A stretch of DNA of 64,000 nucleotides from Jannaschia formosa (GCF_003340555.1 NZ_QPLJ01000013.1:1-64000); one strand, 5' to 3'. Counted from the first letter of the stretch, positions 45,931 through 54,844 are shown. Made by a program: numbers and translations. Notes: generated by a model not told the origin, from the sequence alone.

Positions 45931-46896
45931 ATGACCGCCGATCCGCTTGCCCGCCTGTCCATGCGCCAGCTGCGCCTCGTCGCCGCCATCGCCGAAAGCG
46001 GGCAGCTCTCGGTCGCGGCCGGGCGGCTCGGCATCACCCAGCCCGCCGCGAGCCGCACCCTGTCGGAGCTGGAGCGTCAGGTGGGCGCGACCCTGTTCGA
46101 GCGGCACACCCGCGGGATGGTCGCGACCGAGGCCGGGCGCGGCTTCTCGCGCCGTGCCATGACCGTCCTGCGGGAGCTGGAGGCCGGCATGGCCGAGGTG
46201 TCGCAACTCGGCGCCGGCCTTGCCGGCCAGGTCGCCGTCGGCGCCGTCACCGGCGCGGCGATGGGCTACGTGGTCCCGGTGATGCGCGCCTTCCGGCAGG
46301 AGGCGCCGGAGGTCGAGATCGAGATCGAGACCGGCATGAGCGAGGACCTGATGCGCGGCCTCGTTGCGCAGCGCTTCGACATCGTGCTGGCCCGCGTGCC
46401 GCCGACGCTCGACGCGCGGCTGATCCACGCCGTTCCCGTCAGCGACGAGACCGTCGCCTTCCTCTGCCGCGCCGCCCATCCGGTGTTGCGGCGCAGCCGG
46501 GTGGGGCTGATCGACCTCGCGCAATACGACTGGGTCATGCAGGCCCGCGGCGCGCCGATCCGCGTCACCGTCGAGGAGGCGCTGCGCGCCGAGGGCGCCC
46601 CGATGCCACGCCATGTCAGCGTGACCCAGTCGCTGATCGTGACGACGGCGCTGCTTCAGAGCACCGACATGATCGCCCCGGTCACGCAGGAGGTGGCCGA
46701 ACTGTTCCTGCAGCGGCTGGAATCGGCGGGCCTGCGCCGCGTTCCCCTCGACAGGGTGCTGACGGTGCCGCGCTACTCGGTCGTCACCCTGCGCGAAGGA
46801 GAGCCGGGGCCGGCGGCGCAGCGGATGCTGCGGCTGCTGCTGCAACAGATCGAGCGTGGACGGAGCGGGACGCCGCCGGAGGCCGGCGATACATGA
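45931..46896 (+). CDS. LysR-type regulator of the sugar locus (GbpR-like)
   Basis: 321 residues. The helix-turn-helix covers ~11-70 ('SMRQLRLVAAIAESGQLSVAAGRLGITQPAASRTLSELE'), followed by the LysR substrate domain ('AVGAVTGAAMGYVVPVMRAFRQEAPEVEIEIETG'). In Agrobacterium and Azospirillum the LysR protein GbpR controls chvE/sbpA from the same divergent position. By context it should respond to arabinose or galactose and control chvE-gguAB and possibly the downstream dehydratase gene. ATG 45931 is directly after the palindrome. Confidence 0.88.
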   Translation: MTADPLARLSMRQLRLVAAIAESGQLSVAAGRLGITQPAASRTLSELERQVGATLFERHTRGMVATEAGRGFSRRAMTVLRELEAGMAEVSQLGAGLAGQVAVGAVTGAAMGYVVPVMRAFRQEAPEVEIEIETGMSEDLMRGLVAQRFDIVLARVPPTLDARLIHAVPVSDETVAFLCRAAHPVLRRSRVGLIDLAQYDWVMQARGAPIRVTVEEALRAEGAPMPRHVSVTQSLIVTTALLQSTDMIAPVTQEVAELFLQRLESAGLRRVPLDRVLTVPRYSVVTLREGEPGPAAQRMLRLLLQQIERGRSGTPPEAGDT

Positions 46897-46903
46897 CCCT
46901 CCG

Positions 46904-46941
46904 GGTATGCCAACGGCGACGCGCCTTGCGCATCCGGTATG
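46904..46941. promoter_or_regulatory. Pair of GGTATG direct repeats upstream of the L-KDA dehydratase gene
   Basis: 'GGGTATGCCAACGG' (from 46903) and 'CGGTATGGCAAACGG' (from 46935) are near-identical and exactly 32 bases apart, about three helical turns. They share the GGTATG half-site with the palindrome at 45906-45923. This suggests that the LysR protein also controls the gene at 46994. Confidence 0.45.
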
Positions 46942-46993
46942 GCAAACGGTCCCGAGCTGTGCTTTGACGTCGCCGACACAGCAGGAGGCCCCC

Positions 46994-47908
46994 ATGTCCG
47001 TTCCCTATTCCGGCATCTGGCCGGTCGCCCCGACCCCGTTCCACGAGGACGGGACGCTCGACCCGGACGGCATGCGCCGCGTGCTCGACTGCATGATCGA
47101 CCAGGGGGTCGACGGCATCTGCATCCTGGCCAACTTCTCCGAGCAGTTCCTGATCTCGGACGCGGAGCGCGAGACGCTGACCCGGCTCAGCCTGGAGCAT
47201 GTGGCGGGCCGCGTGCCCGTGATCGTGACGATCAGCCACTTCTCCACCCCCATCGCGGTGGAGCGGGCGCGGATGGCCAAGGACCTCGGCGCCGCCATCG
47301 TGATGATGATGCCGCCCTACCACGGCGCCACCTTGCGCGGCACCGCCGAACAGTGCCTCGAGCAGTTCGCCCGCGTGGGCGAAATCGGCATCCCGATCAT
47401 GGTGCAGGACGCGCCGCTCTCGGGTGTGGACCTGCCGGTGCCGCTGCTGGTGCGGATGGCGCGCGAGATCGAGATGGTGAAGCTCTTCAAGATCGAGTGC
47501 CCGCAGGCCGCCGCCAAGCTGCGCGCGCTGATCGCCGAGGGCGGCGATGCGATCGAGGGGCCCTTCGACGGGGAGGAAGCGATCACCCTGCTCGCCGATC
47601 TCGACGCCGGCGCGACCGGCACGATGACCTCGGCCATGATCCCCGACCGGATCAAGCCGGTGCTCGAGTTCTGGGCGGCGGGCGACCGGGCGGGGGCGAC
47701 GGCGGCCTATGCCAGCGTCCTTCCGGCGGTGAACCACGAGAACCGGCAATGCGGCTTCCGCGCCGCCAAGGCGGCGATGGTCGAAGGGGGGGTGATCCGC
47801 TCCGACGCGTGCCGCCACCCGATCCCGCCGCTGCATCCCGCGACGCGGGCGATGCTGCTGGAGCTTCTGCGCCCGCTGGACCCGGTAGTGCTGCGCTGGG
47901 GGCGCTGA
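46994..47908 (+). CDS. L-2-keto-3-deoxyarabonate dehydratase (DapA family)
   Basis: 304 residues. It matches the Azospirillum L-KDA dehydratase pattern along most of its length: 'GICILANFSEQFLISDAERE', 'AGRVPVIVTISHFSTPIAVERARM', 'MPPYHGATLRG', 'GIPIMVQDAPLSGVDLP', the Schiff-base Lys in 'VKLFKIECPQAAAKLR' and 'GPFDGEEAITLLADLDAGATGTM'. It converts L-KDA to alpha-ketoglutarate semialdehyde. The ATG at 46994 has GGAGG upstream. It lies just after the LysR gene and carries the same regulatory half-sites upstream. Confidence 0.92.
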   Translation: MSVPYSGIWPVAPTPFHEDGTLDPDGMRRVLDCMIDQGVDGICILANFSEQFLISDAERETLTRLSLEHVAGRVPVIVTISHFSTPIAVERARMAKDLGAAIVMMMPPYHGATLRGTAEQCLEQFARVGEIGIPIMVQDAPLSGVDLPVPLLVRMAREIEMVKLFKIECPQAAAKLRALIAEGGDAIEGPFDGEEAITLLADLDAGATGTMTSAMIPDRIKPVLEFWAAGDRAGATAAYASVLPAVNHENRQCGFRAAKAAMVEGGVIRSDACRHPIPPLHPATRAMLLELLRPLDPVVLRWGR

Positions 47909-47927
47909 CCTTCCGGTCGGCTGCGCC

Positions 47928-48521
47928 CTATCGCCTTCGCAGGTAGACGTAGTACGCGCCGGAGCCGCCATGGCCCCGGCTTGCCTCGGTGATCTGGAGC
48001 ACGACCGAGGACAGCGGCGCCATGCCCAGCCAGACCGGCACCTGGTGCTTCAGCACCCCCAGCCGGTTCGGCATGACCGTGTCCGATGGCTTGGACTTGC
48101 CCTTGCCCGTCACCACCAGGACCAGCCGCTTGCCGGAGGCATGGGCCGACATCACGAAGCGCGCCAGTTCCGGCTGGGCCTGCGCCAAAGTCAGGCCGTG
48201 CAGGTCCAGCTTGCCCTCGGGGCGCAGCTTGCCGGCCTTCATCCGCTTGTGGACCCTCGCGTCCATCCGGAGCGGCGTCTGAGCCACCTGGTCCGTGATC
48301 GACGACGCGAGCGAATGGGCAGAGGCCCGGGCCTTCGCCTTCTGGCCAAGCTCGAAGGGCTGGACGGGGCGGCGCGGTGCCGTCGCTGCGGTGGGCTTCG
48401 CGGCCTCGGGGGGCGGTGCCTCGCGGTGGAGGTCGCGGCGCGCCTCGTCCAGCGGATCGGCGGAGCGGGTGTAGCGCCGCCACAGGTCGCGATCCTCGGC
48501 GCTGAGGCGCCGCCGCCTCAT
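47928..48521 (-). CDS. Smr domain protein
   Basis: 197 residues. A charged, Ala/Pro-rich N-terminal ~90 residues precedes a Smr (small MutS-related) domain with 'KLDLHGLTLAQAQPELARFV', 'LVVTGKGKSK' and 'GHGGSGAYYVYLRR'. Smr domains are nucleic-acid endonuclease-like. The gene overlaps the mltA stop by 4 bases and belongs to the tim44-mltA-smr operon conserved in Rhodobacterales. Confidence 0.92.
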   Translation of the reverse strand: MRRRRLSAEDRDLWRRYTRSADPLDEARRDLHREAPPPEAAKPTAATAPRRPVQPFELGQKAKARASAHSLASSITDQVAQTPLRMDARVHKRMKAGKLRPEGKLDLHGLTLAQAQPELARFVMSAHASGKRLVLVVTGKGKSKPSDTVMPNRLGVLKHQVPVWLGMAPLSSVVLQITEASRGHGGSGAYYVYLRRR

Positions 48522-49399
48522 CGCGGCAAGAGCGGCGTCATCCGCCCGGCGAGGTTCATCTCTCCGGCGGCCGCACCGGCCGCGTCCCCCGTGCCGTGGA
48601 ACAGGTCCAGCCGGCCCGGTCCCTTGATCGCCGACCCGGTATCCTGCGCGATGCAGAGCCGGGCGAGCCCCGGCGCCTCGATCCAGACCGGCGTGCCGAG
48701 CGGCGTGTGACCGGGGTCGCAGGCCACGCTGCGGCCTGCGGTCACCGGGCAGCCCATCGTCCCTAACGGCCCGTCCCCGGGCGGGCCGTCATGGATGCGG
48801 AAGAAGACGTAGCTCGGGTTCTCGTCCATCAGCGCGCGACCGCGCGTCGGGTCGGCGCGCAGCCAGGCCTTCAGCCGCTCGGCCGTCAGGTCGAGGCCGA
48901 AGACCTTCCGCTCGATCAGGATCTGACCGATCGACCGATAGGCACGGCCGTTGCTGCCGCCATAGCCCAGCCGCAGGACCGTCCCGTCGGGCAGGCGCAG
49001 CCGGCCGGAGCCCTGCACCTGGAGGAAGAACCGGTCCACCTCGTCACGCAGCCAGGCCAGCACGCCGCCCGACAGCCGCGTGTCGATATCGGCGCGGCGC
49101 AGGGTGCAGCCGCCCTCGGGCAGGGCGTGGACGGGGATCGGAAACTCGGGACTGCGGGTCAGCGAAGCCGGAAGCTCCGGCTCGTAATAGCCGGTGATGC
49201 GTGCGGCGAGGCTGCGGCCCAGGGAGAAGCGGGTCTCGAAGAACGCGCGCGCCGAGGTCGCGGCCCGCGCCGGGATCGCGAGCGGATGACCGTCCATGCG
49301 GCGGAAGGCGGCCAGGGCCGCCTCGAGGTCGTCCTCCTCCCATCCCGGGGGCGGGGCGAAGGGCGAGCCCGCCGTATCGGGAGGGTCGAGCCGCGTCAT
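48518..49399 (-). CDS. mltA: Membrane-bound lytic murein transglycosylase A (MltA)
   Basis: 293 residues with the MltA domain and 3D barrel: 'ITGYYEPELPAS', 'QVQGSGRLRLPDGTVLRLGYGGSNGRAYRSIGQIL', 'MDENPSYVFFR', and the 3D motif 'IAQDTGSAIKGPGRLDLFHGTG' with the catalytic Asp. It cleaves peptidoglycan glycan strands. No lipoprotein signal is visible at this start ('MTRLDPPDTAGSPFAPPPG'), so export would need an upstream start that I cannot identify. Confidence 0.92.
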   Translation of the reverse strand: MTRLDPPDTAGSPFAPPPGWEEDDLEAALAAFRRMDGHPLAIPARAATSARAFFETRFSLGRSLAARITGYYEPELPASLTRSPEFPIPVHALPEGGCTLRRADIDTRLSGGVLAWLRDEVDRFFLQVQGSGRLRLPDGTVLRLGYGGSNGRAYRSIGQILIERKVFGLDLTAERLKAWLRADPTRGRALMDENPSYVFFRIHDGPPGDGPLGTMGCPVTAGRSVACDPGHTPLGTPVWIEAPGLARLCIAQDTGSAIKGPGRLDLFHGTGDAAGAAAGEMNLAGRMTPLLPR

Positions 49400-49405
49400 C
49401 GCATG

Positions 49406-50065
49406 TCAGCCGCCGGTCGCGACCAGCTTCCAGTTCGGATCGTCCGAGCCCATCTCGCGCGCGAAGGTCCAGACATCGCGCTGCTTCTTGATCTCGTTCG
49501 GGTTGCCCTCGACCACGGTGCCCTCGGCGTCGCGCACGACCGAGGTCAGCTCGCCGACGAAGCGCAGGGTGATCTGTGCCTCGTTGGTGGCGCGGTCGAA
49601 CTCGGCCTCCTGCAGGACGGTCTCCCGGACACCGATGAAGTTGGCGTCGATCCGGAGCCCCTTGTCCTCACGGTCGGCGATCACGCCGAGGAAGGCCTCG
49701 TAGACGTCCTCGGACAGGAAGTCCTGCACGTCCGAGAGATCGCCGTTCTCGAAGGCCATCAGGATCATCTCGTAGGCGCCGCGGGCCCCGGCGACGAAGT
49801 CGGTGACGACGAAGCCCGGCTCGGCCAGCTTCATGCCGGACAGGGCCTTGGCGCTGTCGGAGCCGTCGTCGACATGGTCGGTGATGTCGCGATCCGGACC
49901 GCCCTCGATCACTTCGAAGTCGCGGCGCACCGGCGGATCCGACCGGCCGGCGATCGCCGTCGGCTTCTCGAAGCCGGTGCGCTTGCCCAGCACGTTCTTC
50001 AGACGGATCACGAGGAACAGGGCAATGCCGGCAAGGACAAGAAGTTGTATCACGGCGTCGTTCAT
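49406..50065 (-). CDS. Tim44-like (TimA) domain protein
   Basis: 219 residues. One N-terminal membrane helix ('AVIQLLVLAGIALFLVIRL') is followed by a linker and a Tim44/MBA1-type domain ('GFVVTDFVAGARGAYEMILMAFENGDLSDVQDFLSEDVYEAF'). Alphaproteobacterial TimA is related to mitochondrial Tim44, with a possible inner-membrane adaptor role. ATG 50065 is preferred over a longer in-frame start at 50170, which would run into fxsA. It is first in the operon tim44-mltA-smr and divergent from fxsA. Confidence 0.9.
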   Translation of the reverse strand: MNDAVIQLLVLAGIALFLVIRLKNVLGKRTGFEKPTAIAGRSDPPVRRDFEVIEGGPDRDITDHVDDGSDSAKALSGMKLAEPGFVVTDFVAGARGAYEMILMAFENGDLSDVQDFLSEDVYEAFLGVIADREDKGLRIDANFIGVRETVLQEAEFDRATNEAQITLRFVGELTSVVRDAEGTVVEGNPNEIKKQRDVWTFAREMGSDDPNWKLVATGG

Positions 50066-50169
50066 CCCTATCGCGGCTCCGGCGGGTGCGGGGTTGGTAT
50101 CGCACTCGTCGCACATATGTAAGTGCGGCTTGGGGTCAAGGTGCCCGTCCCGGATTGGAGATGACGACA

Positions 50170-50658
50170 ATGTGGCTTCTGCTGCTCTTCATCGGCGTTC
50201 CGCTGATCGAGATCGCGCTGTTCATCCAGGTCGGCGGGCTGATCGGGCTGTGGCCGACGCTGCTGATCGTGGTGCTGACGGCGATGGCAGGCACATATCT
50301 CGTGCGCCGCCAGGGGCTGGCGCAGATCGCGGAGATGCAGCGCAGCTTCGAGCGGCTCAGCGACCCGACCCGTCCGCTGGCCCATGGCGCGATGATCCTC
50401 GCATCCGGCCTGCTGCTGCTGACGCCGGGCTTCTTCACCGACGCGGTCGGCTTCGCCCTGCTCGTGCCGGCCGTGCGCGAGGCGGTGCTGCGACAGGTGC
50501 GGTCCCGGATCGAGGTGAAGTCCTTCTCTATGGGCGGTGCGCAGGCGCAGGCCCGGCAGCCGATGGACGATGGCGTGATCGAAGGCGAATATGTCGAGAT
50601 GCCCCGGCGCGAGGGGCCCTCGGGCTGGACCGACCCGGACAGGTCGCGCCGCGACTGA
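50170..50658 (+). CDS. fxsA: FxsA family membrane protein
   Basis: 162 residues. FxsA core with membrane segments 'WLLLLFIGVPLIEIALFIQVGGLIG' and 'WPTLLIVVLTAMAGTYLVRRQG', then 'ILASGLLLLTPGFFTDAVGFALLVP'. Named for suppression of phage F exclusion; function otherwise unknown. I prefer ATG 50170 because GGAG lies 9 bases upstream; an ATG at 50161 directly abuts that GGAG. Confidence 0.9.
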   Translation: MWLLLLFIGVPLIEIALFIQVGGLIGLWPTLLIVVLTAMAGTYLVRRQGLAQIAEMQRSFERLSDPTRPLAHGAMILASGLLLLTPGFFTDAVGFALLVPAVREAVLRQVRSRIEVKSFSMGGAQAQARQPMDDGVIEGEYVEMPRREGPSGWTDPDRSRRD

Positions 50659-50733
50659 TCCCGGCCCGTGTTGTAGCGGCCCGGAGCCTCTGTTACCTCG
50701 GGCCCGACCTTTTCCAGACCGGAGACCGGACCC

Positions 50734-51273
50734 ATGGCTGAAGACGACACGCAGACCGCCGCCCCCCAGACGACCGGCGCGACCGGCCCGAACGGCGCGG
50801 CGCAGACGCAGAAGGCCCCGAACATGCAGGTTCTGGGCCAGTTCATCCGCGACATGTCCTTCGAGAACGTCGCCGCCCAGAAGGGCCAGACGATGGAGGG
50901 CTCGCCCGACATCAACGTGCAGGTCGGGCTGGACGCGCGCAAGCGCCAGCAGGAGAACCAGTACGAGGTCGCGACCAAGCTGACCATCACCGCCAAGAAG
51001 AAGGGCGCCGACGACGCGATCTTCGTGATGGAGCTGGACTATGCCGGCGTCTTCGCGATCCAGAACGTGCCCGAGAACCAGCTGCACCCCTACCTGCTGA
51101 TCGAATGCCCGCGGATGCTGTTCCCGTTCCTGCGCCGGATCGTCTCGGACGTGACGCGCGACGGCGGTTTCCCGCCGCTGAACCTCGAGAACATCGATTT
51201 CGTGACGCTCTACCGCAACGAGATCGCGCGCCGTGCCCAGGCGCAGCAGGCCGCGCCGACCGCGCAGGCCTGA
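50734..51273 (+). CDS. secB: Protein-export chaperone SecB
   Basis: 179 residues. A low-complexity Ala/Thr/Gln-rich N-terminus (~28 residues) precedes the SecB fold: 'MQVLGQFIRDMSFENVAAQK', 'MELDYAGVFAIQNVPENQLHPYLLIECPRMLFPFLRRIVSDVTRDGGFPPLNLENIDF'. Its tetramer keeps preproteins unfolded and hands them to SecA. Same strand as fxsA with a 75-base gap. Confidence 0.96.
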   Translation: MAEDDTQTAAPQTTGATGPNGAAQTQKAPNMQVLGQFIRDMSFENVAAQKGQTMEGSPDINVQVGLDARKRQQENQYEVATKLTITAKKKGADDAIFVMELDYAGVFAIQNVPENQLHPYLLIECPRMLFPFLRRIVSDVTRDGGFPPLNLENIDFVTLYRNEIARRAQAQQAAPTAQA

Positions 51274-51346
51274 CTTCCGAGAGCGGCGCGCCGGGCCTCG
51301 GCCGAGCCTGACGCGCCGTCCCCGGGCCGCCCCGCGCGGGACCGGC

Positions 51347-52033
51347 TCACCCGGACTTCCACAAGGCCCCGCTCCCCAGCTTCTCGACGAAGGCGGCATG
51401 CGCCGCCCGCTCCGCGTCGGTAAGACGGGACGGCAACGGCGCGGGCCGGGGATGGGCCTTCCATTGGCCGCTCTCCTGCACCGCCTGACGGCGGGCCGGC
51501 CCGGCGAGCGTCAGGCTGGTCTGCCGCCCGCCGATCAGCTCCAGATAGACCTCCGCCAGGATCTCGCTGTCGAGCAGGGCGCCGTGCTTCTCGCGCGAGG
51601 AATTGTCGACGCCGAAGCGGCGGCAGAGCGCGTCGAGCGAGGCGGGCGAGCCGGGGAACTTCGACCGCGCGATGGCGAGCGTATCGACCGCGCGTTCCAT
51701 CGGCAGGACGGGCAAGCCCATCCAGGCGAGCTCGGCATTGAGGAACTTCATGTCGAAGGCGGCATTGTGGATCACCAGCTTGTCGTCGCCGATGAAGTCG
51801 AGGAACTGCTGCCCGATCTGCGCGAAGACGGGGAAGTCCTTCAGGAACTCGTCGCCCAGCCCGTGCACCTCGAAGGCGCCCTGCGGCATCGCCCGCTCGG
51901 GGTTGATGTACTGGTGGTAGGTGCGACCGGTGGCGACGTGGTTGATCAGCTCGACGGCGCCGATCTCGACGATGCGGTCGCCGGATTCGGGCTCGAATCC
52001 GGTGGTCTCGGTGTCGAGGACGATCTCTCTCAT
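51347..52033 (-). CDS. dnaQ: DNA polymerase III epsilon subunit (proofreading exonuclease)
   Basis: 228 residues. DEDDh exonuclease motifs: 'VLDTETTGF' (ExoI), '[14 protein letters not shown]' (ExoII) and '[17 protein letters not shown]' (ExoIII, with the preceding '[10 protein letters not shown]'). The C-terminal tail should bind the alpha subunit. It overlaps coaE by 4 bases and is last of the maf-aroE-coaE-dnaQ operon. Confidence 0.95.
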   Translation of the reverse strand: MREIVLDTETTGFEPESGDRIVEIGAVELINHVATGRTYHQYINPERAMPQGAFEVHGLGDEFLKDFPVFAQIGQQFLDFIGDDKLVIHNAAFDMKFLNAELAWMGLPVLPMERAVDTLAIARSKFPGSPASLDALCRRFGVDNSSREKHGALLDSEILAEVYLELIGGRQTSLTLAGPARRQAVQESGQWKAHPRPAPLPSRLTDAERAAHAAFVEKLGSGALWKSG

Positions 52034-52599
52034 GCGCGAAGCTCCTCCAGGATGGCGTCGACCTGGGCCGCGGCGGCCTCGGGCGTGGTGGTCTCGATGA
52101 CGTAGTCGGCGCGGGCGCGCTTTTCCGCGTCGGGCATCTGGCGCGTGAGGATATCCTCGAACGCCGCCTCCGTCATCGTGCCGCGCGCAAGGACGCGGGC
52201 GCGCTGCACCTCGGGCGGAGCGGTCACGACGATGCTGTGGTCGACCGGGAACCCCGTCTCGAAGAGCAGCGGGATGTCGAGCAGGACGATGGGCGCGTCG
52301 GCGGCCTCGAGGAACCCGGCACGGTCGGCAGCGACGAGCGGATGGACGATGGCCTCGACGCGCTTGAGCGAGGCGGGGTCGGAGGCGATCGCCTCGCGCA
52401 GGGCGGCACGGTCGACGGTCCCGTCCCGCACCGCCTGGGGAAAAGCTTCGGCGAGCGGGGCGACGGCGGCACCCCCGGGCGCATAGAGGCGATGAACGGC
52501 GGCATCCGCGTCCCAGACGGGCACGCCGCGCGCGGCGAAGAGCGCGGCAGTCGTCGTCTTCCCCATCCCGATGGAGCCGGTGAGGCCGAGCACGATCAT
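52030..52599 (-). CDS. coaE: Dephospho-CoA kinase
   Basis: 189 residues. P-loop '[35 protein letters not shown]' with the DAD motif, then '[10 protein letters not shown]' and '[38 protein letters not shown]'. It catalyses the last step of CoA synthesis. The start overlaps the aroE stop as ATGA. Confidence 0.96.
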   Translation of the reverse strand: MIVLGLTGSIGMGKTTTAALFAARGVPVWDADAAVHRLYAPGGAAVAPLAEAFPQAVRDGTVDRAALREAIASDPASLKRVEAIVHPLVAADRAGFLEAADAPIVLLDIPLLFETGFPVDHSIVVTAPPEVQRARVLARGTMTEAAFEDILTRQMPDAEKRARADYVIETTTPEAAAAQVDAILEELRA

Positions 52600-53411
52600 G
52601 CCATAACTGCGGCGCGAAGCGCGTCGTCGACCTGCGGCTCCGCCCCGAACCACGCGCGGAAGCCCGGCACGGCCTGGTGAAGCAGCATCCCCAGCCCGTC
52701 CACGACCGGATTGCCCCGCGCCCGGGCGGCGGCCAGCAGCGGCGTTTCGAGCGGGGTGTAGACGATGTCGGTAACCGTGGCCGTCGGATCGAGACCGGTC
52801 AGGTCCAGCTCGAGCGGCGGGTTGCCCGCCATGCCGAGGCTGGTCGTGTTGACGACCAGCGCGTGCCCCGGCAGCGCCTCGGCGGCCCGCTCCCAGGGAT
52901 GGGTGACGACGCGGGGGCCGAACAGCTCGGCCAGCGCCTCCGCCCGCCCGGCGCTGCGGTTGGTCAGGGTGACCCGCTCGGCCCCCTCGTCCAGAAGCGC
53001 CGCGATCACGCCGCGCGCGGCGCCGCCCGCCCCGAGGACGAGCGCCGGGGCGCGCGCGTCCCGGCCCGGCGCCTCCTGCCGGAGATTGGCGAGGAAGCCG
53101 TAGCCATCGGTATTGTCGGCATGGATGCGACCGTCGCGGAAGGTCAGCGTGTTGGCCGCCCCGACGGCCCGCGCCCTGTCGGTGACCTCGTCGGCCAGCG
53201 CGAAGACGGCTTCCTTGTGGGGGATCGTGACGTTGATCCCGGCGAAGCCCAGGCGCGGCAGAAGGGCCAGCGTCGCCTCGAGATCCTCGGCACGGACATG
53301 CAGCGGCACATAGTGCCCGTCGATGCCGTAGCGGCGCAGCCAGTGACCGTGGAGGCGCGGCGAGCGGCTATGGGCGATCGGGTCCCCGATCACGCCGGCG
53401 AGGCGGGTCAT
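52596..53411 (-). CDS. aroE: Shikimate dehydrogenase
   Basis: 271 residues. Substrate-binding '[24 protein letters not shown]' and '[17 protein letters not shown]' with the catalytic Lys, Asp in '[11 protein letters not shown]', and NADP-binding '[29 protein letters not shown]'. It reduces 3-dehydroshikimate. The ATG at 53411 overlaps the maf stop (ATGA). A long open frame extends upstream but is the shadow of maf. Confidence 0.96.
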   Translation of the reverse strand: MTRLAGVIGDPIAHSRSPRLHGHWLRRYGIDGHYVPLHVRAEDLEATLALLPRLGFAGINVTIPHKEAVFALADEVTDRARAVGAANTLTFRDGRIHADNTDGYGFLANLRQEAPGRDARAPALVLGAGGAARGVIAALLDEGAERVTLTNRSAGRAEALAELFGPRVVTHPWERAAEALPGHALVVNTTSLGMAGNPPLELDLTGLDPTATVTDIVYTPLETPLLAAARARGNPVVDGLGMLLHQAVPGFRAWFGAEPQVDDALRAAVMA

Positions 53412-53989
53412 GCCTCGATCTCCCCACGGATGACGAGGAAGTCGATCAGCGGCAGCAACGGCAGACCCAGCACGGTGAAGAAGTCCCCGCGCACCTGGTG
53501 GAACAGCCGCGCGCCCTCGCCTTCCAGCGTGTAGGCGCCGGCGGAATGGCGGATCTCGTCCCAGTTGCGGTCGACATAGCTGTCGATCCAGGCCGGAGAG
53601 GCCGCGCGCATGATCATGGTGACGTCGCCGACATGGCGCCAGACGGGTCGGCCCTCTTCGGTGATGACGGCCGCGGAATGGAGCTTGTGAGGACTGCCGC
53701 GAAGGCGGGTGAGCTGCTCGACGGCCTCTTCCGGCGTGGCGGGCTTGCCGAGCAGCGCGCCCTGATGGTCGAGGGTCTGGTCGCAGCCCAGCACGAGGCC
53801 CGGCCGCCGCACGCGAAGCGCCTTCATCTCCGCCAGGGCGTCGGCCACGGCGCGCGGCCCGTGGCCCTCCGCCAGCAGGGCGTCGCGGATCGCCGCCTCG
53901 TCGATCCGGGCGGGCACCGCCTCGAACGGGATCGCGGCGTCTGTCAGCATATTCTGCCGCGTGCGGGAGGAGGAGGCGAGGGTCAGCAT
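53408..53989 (-). CDS. maf: Maf family nucleotide pyrophosphatase
   Basis: 193 residues. 'LASSSRTRQNMLTDAAIPFEAVPARIDE' (SxxR motif), 'LGCDQTLDHQGALLGKP' with the catalytic Asp, and the C-terminal 'IRGEIEA'. It hydrolyses non-canonical or modified nucleoside triphosphates. First gene of the maf-aroE-coaE-dnaQ operon, starting at the edge of the candidate origin region. Confidence 0.94.
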   Translation of the reverse strand: MLTLASSSRTRQNMLTDAAIPFEAVPARIDEAAIRDALLAEGHGPRAVADALAEMKALRVRRPGLVLGCDQTLDHQGALLGKPATPEEAVEQLTRLRGSPHKLHSAAVITEEGRPVWRHVGDVTMIMRAASPAWIDSYVDRNWDEIRHSAGAYTLEGEGARLFHQVRGDFFTVLGLPLLPLIDFLVIRGEIEA

Positions 53990-54368
53990 GTGGATCGTTG
54001 CGTGAGGAACCCGGCGGAGAACCCTGTCGATGCACGGTGAGCGACTGCGCCGCCGCGCCCGTCAGGGGAGAACTGCCCGGTTCCTAGCGGCTTCGGCCCG
54101 ACTTATCCATGGGGAGGACTCGCGCAGGCCAAGGCGGATGCCGGGGGCGCCAAGGGGCGTTGTCGGCCGAGTCGCTCACAGGCTTCTCCCCGTCCGGGCG
54201 GCCTTGGCGACATAGGGCCCCGGAGGAGTTATCAACGCCTCGTCCTCCAGGACTTCTCCCGCTGTGGGCGGAGCTGTGGAGTGGATTCAATCCCCGATCT
54301 TCGACCCCCCTATCCACTACTATCATCCTTTCTTTTATCTTTCTAAGAGACGGGCGAAGGGGGCGGCC
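53989..54368. other. Candidate chromosomal replication origin (oriC) between maf and hemJ
   Basis: A ~380-base gene-free gap between divergent genes, long for this compact region. It has five 9-mers within one to three mismatches of the DnaA box TTATNCACA: TGTGGATCG (53989), TTATCCATG (54103), TTATCAACG (54229), TGTGGAGTG (54275, weakest) and CTATCCACT (54310). They are followed by the AT-richest stretch of the region (54316-54345). Position beside maf-aroE-coaE-dnaQ on one side and rho-mnmE-mnmG-rsmG-parAB with parS on the other is typical of alphaproteobacterial origins. None of the boxes is perfect. Confidence 0.5.
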
Positions 54369-54800
54369 ATGGATCCTTATCTCTGGGTGAAGGCACTGCA
54401 CGTGATCTCGGTCATCGCGTGGATGGCGGGGCTGTTCTATCTGCCCCGGCTCTTCGTCTACCATGTCGAGCGGCGCGAGGAGGTGCCGGCGATGCTGCCG
54501 GTGCTGGAGATCATGGAGCGCCGGCTGCTGCGCGGCATCATGACGCCCGCCCTGGTCGCGACCTGGGTCTTCGGGCTGGCCATGATCTGGATGGGCGGCG
54601 TCGACTGGAGCACCGCCTGGCCCTGGGTGAAGGCGGCGGCCGTCCTGGTCATGACCTGGTTCCATTTCTGGTGCGCGGGCCAGCGAAAGGCACTTGCCGA
54701 GGGGCGGTCCGCGGTCACCGGGCGCGGCTACCGGATGATGAACGAAGTGCCGACCTTGCTGCTGATCGTGATCGTCGTCTCGGTGATCGTGAAGTTCTGA
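54369..54800 (+). CDS. hemJ: Protoporphyrinogen oxidase HemJ
   Basis: 143 residues, four membrane helices, HemJ/UPF0093 family. 'WVKALHVISVIAWMAGLFYLPRLFVYHVE' has the conserved His and the LPR motif, 'RRLLRGIMTPALVATWVFGLAMI' follows, and 'WVKAAAVLVMTWFHFWCAGQRKALAEG' carries the conserved Lys/His. It oxidises protoporphyrinogen IX in heme synthesis. The start at 54369 follows a purine-rich GGCGAAGGGGGCGG tract. Confidence 0.92.
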   Translation: MDPYLWVKALHVISVIAWMAGLFYLPRLFVYHVERREEVPAMLPVLEIMERRLLRGIMTPALVATWVFGLAMIWMGGVDWSTAWPWVKAAAVLVMTWFHFWCAGQRKALAEGRSAVTGRGYRMMNEVPTLLLIVIVVSVIVKF

Positions 54801-54815
54801 CTTGACCTCTCGGCG

Positions 54816-54844
54816 TTGACACCGGGCCCCGGGCCGCTTAGCTG
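54816..54844 (+). promoter_or_regulatory. Probable rho promoter
   Basis: TTGACA (54816-54821) is separated by exactly 17 bases from TAGCTG (54839-54844). A perfect -35 box with a weak -10 box is common in this group. A ~95-base leader precedes the rho start, leaving room for the autogenous control usual for rho. Confidence 0.5.

Noticed and set aside
42841-46896. A plus-strand open frame of ~1350 codons opposite the ggu/chvE genes, running into lysR
   Set aside because: It is the antisense shadow of gguB, gguA and chvE in GC-rich DNA; only the last 321 codons (lysR) have real homology and a start.
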